Source: UBA877 sp035506155
GTDB lineage: Bacteria; Chloroflexota; Anaerolineae; Anaerolineales; Villigracilaceae
Assembly: GCA_035506155.1 (NCBI GenBank)
Contig: DATJPX010000137.1
Coordinates: 9,971 to 73,970, forward strand
DNA: 64,000 nucleotides
Direction: 5' to 3'
The translations under genes were made by a program, and so were the position numbers. Every line of letters starts with the position of its first letter. Within the stretch, counting starts at the first letter, position 1. The notes under the pieces are model-generated. The model ran no database searches, had not been told where the DNA came from, and worked only from the letters and a program-made list of their open reading frames with translations. Of the stretch, positions 51,141 to 61,000 are shown one piece after another.

Positions 51141-52352
51141 ATGAAGATCCTCCACTTTGCCGACGCCCACATCGACATGGCCAATTATGGCCGCCACGAC
51201 CCCGAAACGGGCCTGCCGCTGCGCGTCCTGGATTTCCTCAAGTCGCTGGACGCCATCGTCGAGGCGGCCGTTTCGGAAAAAGTGGACCTGGTGATCTTTG
51301 CCGGGGATGCCTACAAGGACCGCTCGCCGGCCCCGACTTTCCAGCGTGAATGGGGCAAGCGGATCATCCGTCTCTCCAAGGCCGGCATCCGGACCCTGCT
51401 CTTGGTCGGGAATCACGACCTCTCGCCCGCCCTGGGCCGCGCCAACGCCATCCAGGAGTTCGAGACGCTCGACATCCCCCATGTGACCGTCCTGTCGAAA
51501 CCACAATTCCTTTCTTCAGGCGAGCTGGGCCTGCCCGTCCAGGTGATCGCCATCCCCTGGGTGGCGCGCTCCGGCCTGCTGGCTGCCACGGATGCCAGCG
51601 CCGCGGATATGCCGGAAGTCTTCTCCAATATCGAGGAGCGCCTGACCGAGCTGGTCGACGGCTGGCTCGCGGATGCCGATCCCGCCCTGCCCGTCATCCT
51701 GACCGCCCACGCCTCCGTCCAGGGAGCAAAATTCGGCTCCGAGCGGACCGTCATGCTGGGCGCGGACATGGTCCTGCCGGGCTCGCTCGTCAAGGATGGG
51801 CGCCTGGACTACGTGGCCCTCGGCCACATCCACAAGCCCCAGGACCTGAACGAGAACGCCCACCCGCCGGTCATCTACCCGGGCTCGATCGAGCGCGTCG
51901 ATTTCGGCGAGGCCGGAGACGAGAAGTTCTTCATCATCGCCGAGGTGGAGCGCGGCCGGACACGGGTCGAGTGGCGCAAGCTGGCGAACGTCCGCCCGTT
52001 CATCGACCGGCAGGTTGCGCTCGAGTCCCCCGAGGACGTCAACACGGCGCTCCAATCCGCCCTGCCCCCGCAGGAGGAATTGGCCGGGGCGATCGTAAGG
52101 CTGACCGTCGATTACGTCCGCGAATGGGACGAGCTCATCGACGAAGCCTCCCTGCGGCGTTACGCCGAGGAGGCCTTCGAATTCCATCTCATCAAGCGCC
52201 CGCGGATCGAATCCCGCATCCGCCTGCCTGGCGACCAGACCGTCAGCAGCCTCAGTCCGCTCGAGCTGCTCGACCAGTACTGGCGGGCCGTCAAGGCCGA
52301 CGAGGCAGAGGCACTCCAGAAGCTGGCCAAAGAAATCATCGAAGAAGAATAG
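51141..52352 (+). CDS. sbcD: SbcD-like metallophosphoesterase (DNA repair exonuclease)
   Basis: A 403-residue calcineurin-like phosphoesterase of the SbcD/Mre11 group. The metal sites are HFADAHID (residues 5-12), DLVIFAGDAYKDR, LLLVGNHD, TAHASVQG and ALGHIHKPQ. The capping C-terminal region (about 270-403) is present. SbcD works with the ATPase SbcC in opening hairpins and processing double-strand breaks, and an sbcC gene usually follows. Here it is not adjacent, and a 4Fe-4S protein follows instead. Confidence 0.9.
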   Translation: MKILHFADAHIDMANYGRHDPETGLPLRVLDFLKSLDAIVEAAVSEKVDLVIFAGDAYKDRSPAPTFQREWGKRIIRLSKAGIRTLLLVGNHDLSPALGRANAIQEFETLDIPHVTVLSKPQFLSSGELGLPVQVIAIPWVARSGLLAATDASAADMPEVFSNIEERLTELVDGWLADADPALPVILTAHASVQGAKFGSERTVMLGADMVLPGSLVKDGRLDYVALGHIHKPQDLNENAHPPVIYPGSIERVDFGEAGDEKFFIIAEVERGRTRVEWRKLANVRPFIDRQVALESPEDVNTALQSALPPQEELAGAIVRLTVDYVREWDELIDEASLRRYAEEAFEFHLIKRPRIESRIRLPGDQTVSSLSPLELLDQYWRAVKADEAEALQKLAKEIIEEE

Positions 52353-52379
52353 CAGCCGATTCTGAAGAAGGAACGCACC

Positions 52380-53432
52380 ATGACCGATGATATTTACGGT
52401 AAACTGGCCGATGCACTGGATCGGCTGCCCAATGGGTACCCGCGCACCGACTCGGGTGTAGAGCTTCGCATCCTGGAAAAGATCTTCTCACCCGAGGAAG
52501 CCACCCTGGCCGGCCATTTGAGCGGCACGTTCGAGCCGGTGGCGGTGATCGCCGGTCGGGCCAGGCTGCCGGAAGGCGAGGTCAGCCGCGGTCTGTTCAA
52601 GCTGGTTCGGCGCGGGTGCGTCTGGCTGGACAAACAGGAGGGGAAAGTCTGCTTCCGGCTGGCGCCCTTCGTGGTCGGCATCTACGAGGCGCAGCTCGAA
52701 CTCATGGATCACGAACTGGCCCATATGGTGGAAGAGTATTTTTCCGGGGCAGGCGCTCAGGGCATCATGAAACTGCAGCCGGCCCTGCAACGAGTGGTCC
52801 CAGCCCAAAGCGCGCTAAAATCCGAGGCAGTCCTCCCGTACGACGACGTGCGGTCCATTCTGCTGAATGCCAAGTCGTTCAACGTCCGGGATTGTATCTG
52901 CCGTCTGCAGCAGCAACAGATCGGCCAGCCCTGTGACTACCCGCTTAAGATCTGCCTGGGGTTTTCCCGCAACGAGCGCCCAGCCCAACCTGGGGATTTG
53001 ACGCAGGCGGAAGCGCTTGCCCTGCTGGATCAAGCCGAACAGGTCGGGCTGGTTCACACCGTCAGCAACGTGATGGAAGGGGTCGGGTACGTCTGCAACT
53101 GCTGCGGTTGTTGCTGCGGGATCCTGCGCGGCATCACCGACTGGGGCATCGAGAATTCGGTGGCCTATGCCAATTACTACGCCGTCATCGATCCGACTTT
53201 CTGCGCCAACTGCGGCAACTGCATCGAACGCTGCCAAGTGGGTGCCATCTCGGAAGGGGACGGCATCTCAGTAGTCGACCGGGCGCGCTGCATCGGCTGC
53301 GGGTTGTGCGTGAGTGGCTGTCCGAATGACGTAGCCCGGCTGATCCGCAAGCCCGAGGCTGAGATCGTCCACCCGCCCAGGGATTATGCCGAGTGGGAAC
53401 ATGCCCGCCTGCACAACCGGGGCTTGGCATAA
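52380..53432 (+). CDS. 4Fe-4S ferredoxin-type protein with N-terminal winged-helix-like domain
   Basis: A 350-residue protein. Residues 1-110 look like a winged-helix module (ELRILEKIFSPEEATLAGHLSGTFEPVAVIAGRARLPEGEVSRGLFKLVRRGCVWLD). A Cys-rich middle has DCICRLQQQQIGQPCDYPLKICLGF and CNCCGCCCGILRG. The C-terminus has two classic [4Fe-4S] motifs, CANCGNCIERCQVGA and CIGCGLCVSGCPNDV. This build occurs in cytoplasmic iron-sulfur proteins of anaerobes that are often annotated only as ferredoxin-like. A redox-linked role is likely; a regulatory role through the helix domain is a guess. AAGGA precedes the ATG. Confidence 0.88.
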   Translation: MTDDIYGKLADALDRLPNGYPRTDSGVELRILEKIFSPEEATLAGHLSGTFEPVAVIAGRARLPEGEVSRGLFKLVRRGCVWLDKQEGKVCFRLAPFVVGIYEAQLELMDHELAHMVEEYFSGAGAQGIMKLQPALQRVVPAQSALKSEAVLPYDDVRSILLNAKSFNVRDCICRLQQQQIGQPCDYPLKICLGFSRNERPAQPGDLTQAEALALLDQAEQVGLVHTVSNVMEGVGYVCNCCGCCCGILRGITDWGIENSVAYANYYAVIDPTFCANCGNCIERCQVGAISEGDGISVVDRARCIGCGLCVSGCPNDVARLIRKPEAEIVHPPRDYAEWEHARLHNRGLA

Positions 53433-53493
53433 CTTTATCCGTCCGACTGATCGGCTTATTGTTAGTACGCCAAGGAAAATAGGGGCTCGATTC

Positions 53494-54222
53494 ATGCGCT
53501 GGATCTACCTCTCCCCTCACTTCGACGACGCAGTTCTCTCCTGCGGCGGCCTGATCTTCGACCAGGCCCGGGCCGGGATACCGGTCGAGATCTGGACCGT
53601 CCTGGCCGGGAACCCGCCCCCGGGTCCGCTCTCGGACTTCGCCCAAAAGAACCACGCCTTGTGGGGCGTCGCCACCGGTGCCGAGACCGTCGCCATGCGC
53701 AAGGAGGAGGACCGGGAGGCGGCCACAGCCGTCGGCGCGGAGCTGGTCCATTTCGACTTCCCCGACTGCATCTACCGCCGCTCGCCCAAAGGGGAGTATC
53801 TCTACACAGAGACCGTCATGATCCCACCTGTCCCGGGCGACCGGGGCCTGCCCAGGCGGATTGCCGAGGCCTTGAAGTCCGAGCTGCGCAGGGACGACGA
53901 GTTGGTCTGCCCGCTGACCCTGGGCGGCCACGCCGATCACACCGTCGTCCGCCGGGCAGCCGAGCTGCTGCGGCGCCCCCTGCGCTATTACGCCGACGTA
54001 CCGTACATCATGAACTATCCGGCCTCCCTCGAACCGGCGGTCGTCGCGATGCGAGCCGAACATTATCCAATCTCTGCCGCCGGGCTGGACGCCTGGGTGG
54101 AGGGGGTGGCCGCCTACAGCTCCCAGGTGGGTTCGCTGCTCAAGGATCACTCGGACTTATTCGCCGCCATCCGGGCCTATTGGTGGGAGGAAAAGGGCAT
54201 TCGCCTCTGGCAACCCGTCTAG
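53494..54222 (+). CDS. PIG-L/LmbE-family deacetylase
   Basis: A 242-residue metal-dependent deacetylase. The zinc motif SPHFDDAVLSCGG replaces the common PHPDDE with PHFDDA, and GGHADHTVVRRAAELL holds the HxxDH-type site. Related enzymes remove acetyl groups from N-acetylglucosamine derivatives (mycothiol or bacillithiol precursors, GPI-like lipids) or chito-oligomers. The ATG at 53494 is chosen because residues before it (frame from 53386) overlap the 4Fe-4S gene and are not family-like. Substrate unknown. Confidence 0.9.
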   Translation: MRWIYLSPHFDDAVLSCGGLIFDQARAGIPVEIWTVLAGNPPPGPLSDFAQKNHALWGVATGAETVAMRKEEDREAATAVGAELVHFDFPDCIYRRSPKGEYLYTETVMIPPVPGDRGLPRRIAEALKSELRRDDELVCPLTLGGHADHTVVRRAAELLRRPLRYYADVPYIMNYPASLEPAVVAMRAEHYPISAAGLDAWVEGVAAYSSQVGSLLKDHSDLFAAIRAYWWEEKGIRLWQPV

Positions 54223-54234
54223 ACAAAGAACCGC

Positions 54235-54262
54235 TTGATTTTCGTCTGGAATCATGTATAAT
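54235..54262 (+). promoter_or_regulatory. greA promoter
   Basis: TTGATT (54235-54240), 16 bases, perfect TATAAT (54257-54262). Start expected near 54269, giving a 66-base leader. Confidence 0.7.
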
Positions 54263-54290
54263 ATTGGCGGGTAGGGACTCCTACACAACT

Positions 54291-54323
54291 GCATCTCTGT
54301 CACAGAGATGCTTGTATTTTCTT
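54291..54323 (+). promoter_or_regulatory. Terminator-like hairpin in the greA leader (possible attenuator)
   Basis: A perfect 9-bp stem GCATCTCTG/CAGAGATGC with loop TCA, followed by the T-rich TTGTATTTTCTT, all between the promoter and the ribosome site (AGGA at 54325). It would end part of the transcripts before greA. Confidence 0.6.
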
Positions 54324-54334
54324 AGGATACAACC

Positions 54335-54799
54335 ATGACGACGACATTCCTGACCAAGGAAGGTTATCAAAAACTTGCCGATGAATTAGAGTTCCTGCGC
54401 ACGACCAAGCGCAAGGAAGTGGCCGAGCGCTTGCACGAGGCCATGGAAGGCGGCGAGCTGATCGAGAATGCCGAGTACGAAGCCGCCAAGAACGAACAGG
54501 CTTTCGTGGAAGGCCGCATCCAGGAGCTGGAAATCATCCTGGCTTCGGCGCGCATCATCGAAGAGCAAGCCAACGATCCGACAACCGTCCAGGTCGGCGA
54601 TACGGTCAGCGTGAAGGAAGGCGGCGGCAGCGCAGAGGAGTACACCATCGTCGGGGCGGCCGAAGCCAACCCGCGCGAAGGCAAGATCTCGAACGAGTCC
54701 CCTCTCGGGAAAGCCCTGCTCAACCATCGCGCCGGCGAAGATGTGACCGTCGAAGCACCCGGCGGGACGTTCAAAGTTCATATCGTCAAGATCAAGTGA
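54335..54799 (+). CDS. greA: Transcription elongation factor GreA
   Basis: A 154-residue protein of normal length. The N-terminal coiled coil contains GELIENAEYEAAKNEQAFVEGRI, which carries the acidic tip that reaches the RNA polymerase active site; the usual first Asp of this tip is Glu here. The C-terminal FKBP-like domain reads VQVGDTVSVKEGGGSAEEYTIVGAAEANPREGKISNESPLGKALL. It stimulates cleavage of backtracked RNA. It is followed by a terminator and lysS. Confidence 0.97.
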   Translation: MTTTFLTKEGYQKLADELEFLRTTKRKEVAERLHEAMEGGELIENAEYEAAKNEQAFVEGRIQELEIILASARIIEEQANDPTTVQVGDTVSVKEGGGSAEEYTIVGAAEANPREGKISNESPLGKALLNHRAGEDVTVEAPGGTFKVHIVKIK

Positions 54800-54818
54800 G
54801 CCCGGGCACGCCAGTCAT

Positions 54819-54854
54819 GCCCCGCGCAGCCATTTGAGTGCGCGGGGCTTTTTG
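54819..54854 (+). terminator. greA terminator
   Basis: A perfect 10-bp stem GCCCCGCGCA/TGCGCGGGGC, 10-base loop, then TTTTTG. Confidence 0.9.
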
Positions 54855-54857
54855 TTG

Positions 54858-54863
54858 TACAAT
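54858..54863 (+). promoter_or_regulatory. -10 box of lysS
   Basis: TACAAT, 22 bases before the lysS ATG, directly after the greA terminator. The -35 region falls in the hairpin and is poor, so confidence is limited. Confidence 0.4.
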
Positions 54864-54884
54864 ACCACCCGAAAGGTCGCCCTT

Positions 54885-56426
54885 ATGCCAGAATACAATT
54901 CCCTCGAAAAAATCCGCCTCGAGAAGATCGAAGAGCTCCGCAAGGAAGGGGTCGAAACCTACCCGACCCGCGCCGAGCGGACCCACACTTCCGCCGAGGC
55001 GATCGCCGCCTTCGAGGCCGCCGAGAAGGCCGCCCCCGAAGGTGGGACGCCCGCCGAGGTCGAGGTCACCCTGGCAGGACGCGTCCGCGCCACCCGCGCC
55101 ATGGGCAAGGTCACCTTCGCCCACATCGAAGACGGCGCCGGGAAGGTCCAGCTGTTCTTCCGCATGAACGAAGTCGGCCAGGAAGGGGTGGATTTCTTCA
55201 ACAAGATGTTCGACATCGGCGACTTCATCCAGGCTTCCGGGGTGATGATGCGCACCCGCACCGGCGAAGTCACCCTGCACGTGCACGACTTCAAGCTGCT
55301 GGCCAAGGCCGTCAGCCCGCTGCCGGCCGCCAAGGACGAGGTCACCGAGAGCGGCGAAACCGTCCGCCACGCCGCGCTGGAGGACCCGGAACTGCGCGCC
55401 CGCCAACGCTACGCCGACCTGGCGGTCAACCCGGAAGTGCGTGAAACCTTCCGCAAGCGCGCCACCGTCGTCCGCTCGCTGCGCGAGTTCCTGGACGGGC
55501 ATGGCTTCCTGGAAGTCGAGACGCCCATCCTGCAGCCCATCTACGGCGGCGCGGCCGCCAAGCCTTTCACCACCCACCACAACCAGCTCAAGCAGGACCT
55601 GTTCCTGCGCATCTCGTTCGAGCTCTACCTGAAGCGCCTGCTGGTCGGCAACCTGGAGCGGGTCTACGAGATCGGCCGGGACTTCCGCAACGAAGGCGTC
55701 TCCTATAAGCACAATCCCGAGTTCACCCAGCTCGAATTCTACTGGGCCTACGCCGATTACCTGAAGGTGATGGAGCTGACCGAGCAGATGATCGCCCACG
55801 CCTGCCAGCAGGTCAACGGCAGCCTGAAGGTCACCTACCAGGGGCACGAGATCGATTTCACCCCGCCCTGGAAGCGCCTGGAAATGCGCGCCGGCCTGAA
55901 GGAAGTCACCGGGATCGACATCGCCGAGCACAAGGACGCCGAAAGCCTGTTCAAGGCGCTGGCCAAGGCCGGGAAGACCCCCGACCCGAAGGCCACCCGC
56001 GGCAAGCTGATCGATTTCATGCTCTCCGAGTTCCTCGAACCGACCCTGATCCAGCCGACCTTCCTGTTCGACTACCCGCGGGACATTTCCCCGCTGGCCA
56101 AGTCCAAGCCCGGCGACCCGCTGACCGTGGAGCGCTTCGAAGGTTATGTGGCTGGCTTCGAGCTGTGCAACGCCTTCACCGAATTGAACGATCCGCTCGA
56201 CCAGGAACAACGCTTCCTCGAGATGGGCCGCGACTACGCCGCCGACGACGAGGAAAAACACCCGATGGACGAGGACTACCTGCGGGCCATGCGCTACGGC
56301 ATGCCGCCCTGCGGCGGCTTCGGCATGGGCGTCGACCGGTTGACCATGCTGCTGACCGACAAACATTCCATCCGCGAGGTGCTGCTCTTCCCGCACCTGC
56401 GGGAGACTGAAGACCAGAAGGAATAA
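54885..56426 (+). CDS. lysS: Lysyl-tRNA synthetase, class II
   Basis: A 513-residue enzyme. The N-terminal OB-fold anticodon domain (about 55-150) is followed by the class II core: motif 1 VRSLREFLDGHGFLEVETPIL, motif 2 YEIGRDFRNEGVSYKHNPEFTQLE and motif 3 GFGMGVDRLTMLLTD. It charges tRNA-Lys. The ATG at 54885 follows GAAAGG at fair spacing; an in-frame ATG at 54834 lies inside the preceding terminator and is not used. Confidence 0.98.
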   Translation: MPEYNSLEKIRLEKIEELRKEGVETYPTRAERTHTSAEAIAAFEAAEKAAPEGGTPAEVEVTLAGRVRATRAMGKVTFAHIEDGAGKVQLFFRMNEVGQEGVDFFNKMFDIGDFIQASGVMMRTRTGEVTLHVHDFKLLAKAVSPLPAAKDEVTESGETVRHAALEDPELRARQRYADLAVNPEVRETFRKRATVVRSLREFLDGHGFLEVETPILQPIYGGAAAKPFTTHHNQLKQDLFLRISFELYLKRLLVGNLERVYEIGRDFRNEGVSYKHNPEFTQLEFYWAYADYLKVMELTEQMIAHACQQVNGSLKVTYQGHEIDFTPPWKRLEMRAGLKEVTGIDIAEHKDAESLFKALAKAGKTPDPKATRGKLIDFMLSEFLEPTLIQPTFLFDYPRDISPLAKSKPGDPLTVERFEGYVAGFELCNAFTELNDPLDQEQRFLEMGRDYAADDEEKHPMDEDYLRAMRYGMPPCGGFGMGVDRLTMLLTDKHSIREVLLFPHLRETEDQKE

Positions 56427-56433
56427 GAACAAA

Positions 56434-56463
56434 AATCGCCCCGGCAAAATTGCCGGGGCGATT
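56434..56463. terminator. Terminator between convergent lysS and REC-PAS-GGDEF genes
   Basis: A perfect 14-bp stem AATCGCCCCGGCAA/TTGCCGGGGCGATT with two central bases. The A-run on the left gives a T-run for minus-strand transcripts, so it works best for the gene at 56480. Confidence 0.88.
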
Positions 56464-56479
56464 GATCACCTTGCAGATC

Positions 56480-57823
56480 TCAGAAGGTCCGGACGCAGTT
56501 CCGCCCGGCCGCCTTGGCAGCGTACAGGGCCCGGTCGGCGCTCTTGATCAGGCTGTCCAGGGTCTCCCGCTCGTCGAAGCCCCGGGCGAGGCTGGCCAGG
56601 CCCATGCTGACCGTGACGGAAAGTTTCCCCGCCGGCAGGTTGATCTTCATTTTCTCGATCTTCGCCCGCAGGCGCTCGGAAGCCTTCAATGCGCCTTCGG
56701 CGGCGGTTTCCGGCATCAGGACGACGAACTCCTCCCCGCCGTACCTCCCTAGAATGTCCACGGTCCGCAATTGTTTCTGGCAGAGCACGACCAGGGAGCA
56801 AAGCAACTGATCGCCGATCTGGTGTCCATGCTGATCGTTGACGCCCTTGAAATGATCGATATCCATCATCAGGAAGGACAGGGGCCGTTTATAGCGCATC
56901 GCCCGTTGGATCTCCTGGGACGCCAGGGTCATGAAATGCCGCCGATTGTAACAGCCGGTCAGCACGTCCAGGTTGGCCAGCCGCTGGACCTCCTGATAGA
57001 GCTGGACCCGCTCGGAGATTTCAGTGGCGATCAGGACGACTTTACTGTGCCCGCGCTCGTTCTTTTCCATGAGAGCAATCCGTCCTTCGAACCAGCGTTC
57101 GCCGCCGGCCAGCACCGGGATCTTGTATTCGATGACCTGGATATTTCCGGTTTCGATGGTGTGATGAATGGCATCCATGATCAGGGCAGCGGCCTTCGGA
57201 GGCATCACTTCCTCCATGAGGCGTCCGATCAAATCGCGCGGCTGGGCAACCAAAAAACTGGTCTCGCTGGCGAGTACTTCGAGATATCGGCCATCATCAT
57301 CCAGGACGAAGGAAAGGTTCGGCAGCGCGCTGACGAATGCGCTCAACCTTCTCTCCCGGTCGGCAAGCTGTCTTTGGGATTCCGTCAATTCCTCCACCCG
57401 GACGGCCAATTCCCGATTGGCCTGCTCGAGCTGGAGGCGCAGCCGCCGGAGGATCAAGTGGGTCTCCACGCGAGCCTGGACCTCTTCATAGTCGAACGGT
57501 TTGATGATGTAATCGACTCCCCCCGCCCGGAAAGCCCGGACCTTATCTTCAGGATCATCCAGCGCGCTGATGAAAATGATCGGGATTTCCCGGCAGGATT
57601 CGTCTTCCTTGATCCGGGCACACACTTCGAAGCCGTCCATGACCGGCATTTTTACATCGAGCAGGACCAGGTCAGGCAAATTATTAAAAACCAGATCCAG
57701 GGTTTCCGAGCCATCTCTGGCGGTGATGACCTGGTAGCCGTTCATGTTCAGGATCCGCGATAAAAGAGTGACATTCTCCAAGGTGTCATCGGCGATCAAT
57801 ATGGTGGCTGGCTTATTGGACAT
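56480..57823 (-). CDS. Response regulator diguanylate cyclase (REC-PAS-GGDEF)
   Basis: A 447-residue protein. The receiver (1-120) has ILIADDTLEN, acceptor Asp in VLLDVKMPVMDGF and Lys in DYIIKPFDYEEV. A coiled coil (about 125-165) leads to a PAS domain (about 160-280). The GGDEF domain (about 285-445) has active site YGGEEF and the RxxD inhibitory site (RTVD) five residues before it, so it should make c-di-GMP with product inhibition. No kinase is adjacent. It is the second c-di-GMP enzyme in the window. Confidence 0.95.
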   Translation of the reverse strand: MSNKPATILIADDTLENVTLLSRILNMNGYQVITARDGSETLDLVFNNLPDLVLLDVKMPVMDGFEVCARIKEDESCREIPIIFISALDDPEDKVRAFRAGGVDYIIKPFDYEEVQARVETHLILRRLRLQLEQANRELAVRVEELTESQRQLADRERRLSAFVSALPNLSFVLDDDGRYLEVLASETSFLVAQPRDLIGRLMEEVMPPKAAALIMDAIHHTIETGNIQVIEYKIPVLAGGERWFEGRIALMEKNERGHSKVVLIATEISERVQLYQEVQRLANLDVLTGCYNRRHFMTLASQEIQRAMRYKRPLSFLMMDIDHFKGVNDQHGHQIGDQLLCSLVVLCQKQLRTVDILGRYGGEEFVVLMPETAAEGALKASERLRAKIEKMKINLPAGKLSVTVSMGLASLARGFDERETLDSLIKSADRALYAAKAAGRNCVRTF

Positions 57824-57979
57824 AATTCAGTTGAAATGAGTTCGAATTCGGAAAAATGGCACTCCAATAACTTTACATCATAATCGGGATTTATACAATT
57901 ACATTATTGTGATGGTAACCTTTCCCCTGAGTCGGTTCGCCCATTCCTCCCGGGAGGAAAGTTTTAAGCCAAACATGCG

Positions 57980-57988
57980 TGCTATAAT
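57980..57988 (+). promoter_or_regulatory. Extended -10 promoter of dnaE
   Basis: TGCTATAAT 35 bases before the dnaE ATG, the same 9-mer as at tmRNA. The -35 is weak. No ribosome site is clear in the leader. Confidence 0.6.
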
Positions 57989-58023
57989 CGAATCGAGCTT
58001 TTCCGCTCCGCTTACCGGTCCTC

Positions 58024-61000
58024 ATGTCCTTCGCCCACCTCCACGTCCACACCGAATACTCCCTGCTCGACGGCTTCAGCAACATCAAGAAGCTGGTCAA
58101 ACGCGCCAAGGAGATGAATATGCCTGCCATGGCCATCACCGACCATGGCACCATGTTCGGGGTGATCGAGTTCTACCACGACGCCAGGGAGGCCGGGATC
58201 AAGCCGGTCATCGGGCTGGAGGCCTACCTCTCGGCCCGCTCTATGAAGGAACACGACTCCAAGGAAGACCGCCGCTCCTCCCACCTGCTCCTCCTGGCCC
58301 AGAACGAGACGGGTTACAAGAACCTGCTCCAGATCGCCTCGGCCGCCCAGTTGGAAGGCTTCTATTACTATCCGCGCATCGACAAGGATTTCCTGGCCGG
58401 CCACGCGGAGGGGTTAATCTGCACATCCGGCTGTCTCTCGGCCGAGGTGCCGCGGCTGATCCGCAACGGCCAGTTGGACGCCGCCCGCAAGTCGCTGGAC
58501 TGGTACTATGACCTGTTCGGCAAGGAGAATTTCTTCTTCGAGCTCCAGCAGCACGATGTGCCGGAGCTGGAGACGGTCAATCGCACCCTGATGGAGCTGG
58601 GTCCGCACTACCAAGCCCGTTACCTGGCCACCAACGACGCCCACTACATCAACCCCGAAGACGCCAAGTACCAGGACATTTTGCTCGCCATCCAGACCGG
58701 GGCGCTGCTCTCGGACCCCGACCGGATGCGCATGACCGACCCGTCTTACTACATCCGCTCTCCGGAGGAGATGGCCCGCCTGTTCGCCGAGGTGCCCGAA
58801 TCGCTCTCGAACACCCTGCTGGTCGCCGAGCGTTGCAACGTCAACCTGGACGTCAAGGACTACCGCCTGCCCCTGTTCGAGGTCCCCGAAGGGCAGACGG
58901 CCGAGACCTACCTGCGGACGTTGTGCGAAGAAGGCGCCAAGCGCCGCTACGGCGAGCGTGCCACCAGCGAAGAGGTCCAGACCCGCCTCGATTACGAACT
59001 GGGCGTCATCCACAAGATGGGCTTCGACGCCTACTTCCTGATCGTCTGGGACCTGTGCCGTTACGCCCGCCAGCAGGAGATCTGGTACAACGCCCGCGGC
59101 TCGGCCGCCGGCTCGATCGTCGCCTACACCCTCGACATCACCATGGTGGATCCGATCCGCCACGACCTGCTCTTCGAGCGTTTCCTAAACCCCGGCCGCA
59201 TCTCGATGCCCGATATCGACCTCGACTTTCGCGACGACTGCCGGGCGGAAGTGCTCGAGTACACCGTCAACAAATACGGGAGCGACAAGGTCGCCCAAAT
59301 CATCACCTTCGGCACCCTCGGGGCGCGCGCCGCCCTGCGTGACGTCGGCCGGGTGATGGATATCCCGCTCCCCGAAGTGGACCGGGTCGCCAAGACCGTC
59401 CCGAACATCCCCTCCAAGGCCGTCCCGCTGCGTGACATCATCGCTGACGGCTTCGACGGCCTGCCGGACCTGAAGGAAGCCTACCAGTCCGAGGACCATT
59501 TGCGCGAGCTGATCGACACCGCCGCCAAGATGGAAGGCGTGGTCCGCAACGCCGGCACGCACGCCGCCGGGGTGGTCATTTCGGACAAGTCCCTGATCGA
59601 GTATCTGCCGCTCCACCGCCCCACCAGCAACTCCGAAGAGACGCCGATCAAGACCGTCACCCAGTTCGAGATGGGCATCCTCGAGAAGCTCAAGATGCTC
59701 AAGGTGGACTTCCTCGGCTTGGCCACCCTGACGATCATGGCGCGGGCCTGCGACCTGATCGAGCAGCGCCACGGTGTCAAGTACACCCTGGGGAACATCC
59801 CCACCGACGACCCCGAGACCTACAAATTCCTCGGCGAGGGCAACACCCTGGGCGTCTTCCAGCTGGAAGGCTCGGGCATGACCAAATGGCTGGTGCAGAT
59901 GAAGCCCCAGACCCTCGACAACATCATCGCCATGGTGGCGCTCTTCCGTCCCGGCCCGATGGACTTCATCCCCGACTACATCAGCCGCATGCACGGCGAG
60001 GCGCCGGTCGAGTACCGCCATCCAGCCATGGAGCCGATCTTCCGGGATACCTACGGCATCCCGATCTACCAGGAACAGATCATGCGCGCCGCGGTCGAGC
60101 TGGCCGGGTACACCCCCTCCGAGGCCGACGACCTGCGCAAGGCCATCTCCAAAAAGAAAAAGGAAGAGATCGAGAAGCACCGCCAGAAGTTCATTCAGGG
60201 TGCGGTCGCCAAAGGCATGCAGGACGACACCGCCACGGCTATCTTCACCGACTGGGAAGAGTTCGCCCGCTACGGGTTCAATAAAAGTCACGCCGCCGAC
60301 TACGGCGTGCTGGCCGTCCAGACCGGCTTCCTCAAGCTGCACTACCCGGCCGAATACATGACCGCCCTGCTTTCGGTCACCAAGCACGAGACCGACAAGA
60401 TGGCCCTCTACGTCAACGACGCCCGGGCCATGAAAGTGGAAGTGCTCCCGCCCAACGTGAACGCCAGCGACTGGGACTTCGCCATCGAGGACCGGGAAGG
60501 GCAGAAACCCGCCATCCGCTTCGGGCTGGGCGCCATCAAGAACGTCGGCCAGGGACCGGTGGAGATCATCCGCCAGGCCCGCCTCAAGGGCGGCCCCTTC
60601 AATGACCTGAACGAGTTCGCCCAGCGCGTCGACCTGCGAGCAGCCGGCAAGCGCGCCCTGGAAAGCCTGATCAAGGTCGGCGCCATGGACAAACTGGGCT
60701 CCCGCACCGCCTTGCTGGAGGCCCTCGACCGGATCGTGGCGGTCAGCTCGTCGCACTTCCGGGCTGCCGAGGCCGGGCAACTCTCGCTCTTCGGGGCCGC
60801 CACCGGCGTGACCGAGAGCATCACCCTGCCGCTCGTCCCGGAGGCCGACCGGCGCGAAACCCTCGGCTGGGAACGTGAGCTGATCGGCATGTACATGTCC
60901 GAGCACCCGCTGGCGCCGTACATGAACGAGATCCGCCGGGTGGTCAGTTATTTCTCCAGCAACCTGGGCGATGCCGCCCACGAGGAGAAGGTCCGGGTGG

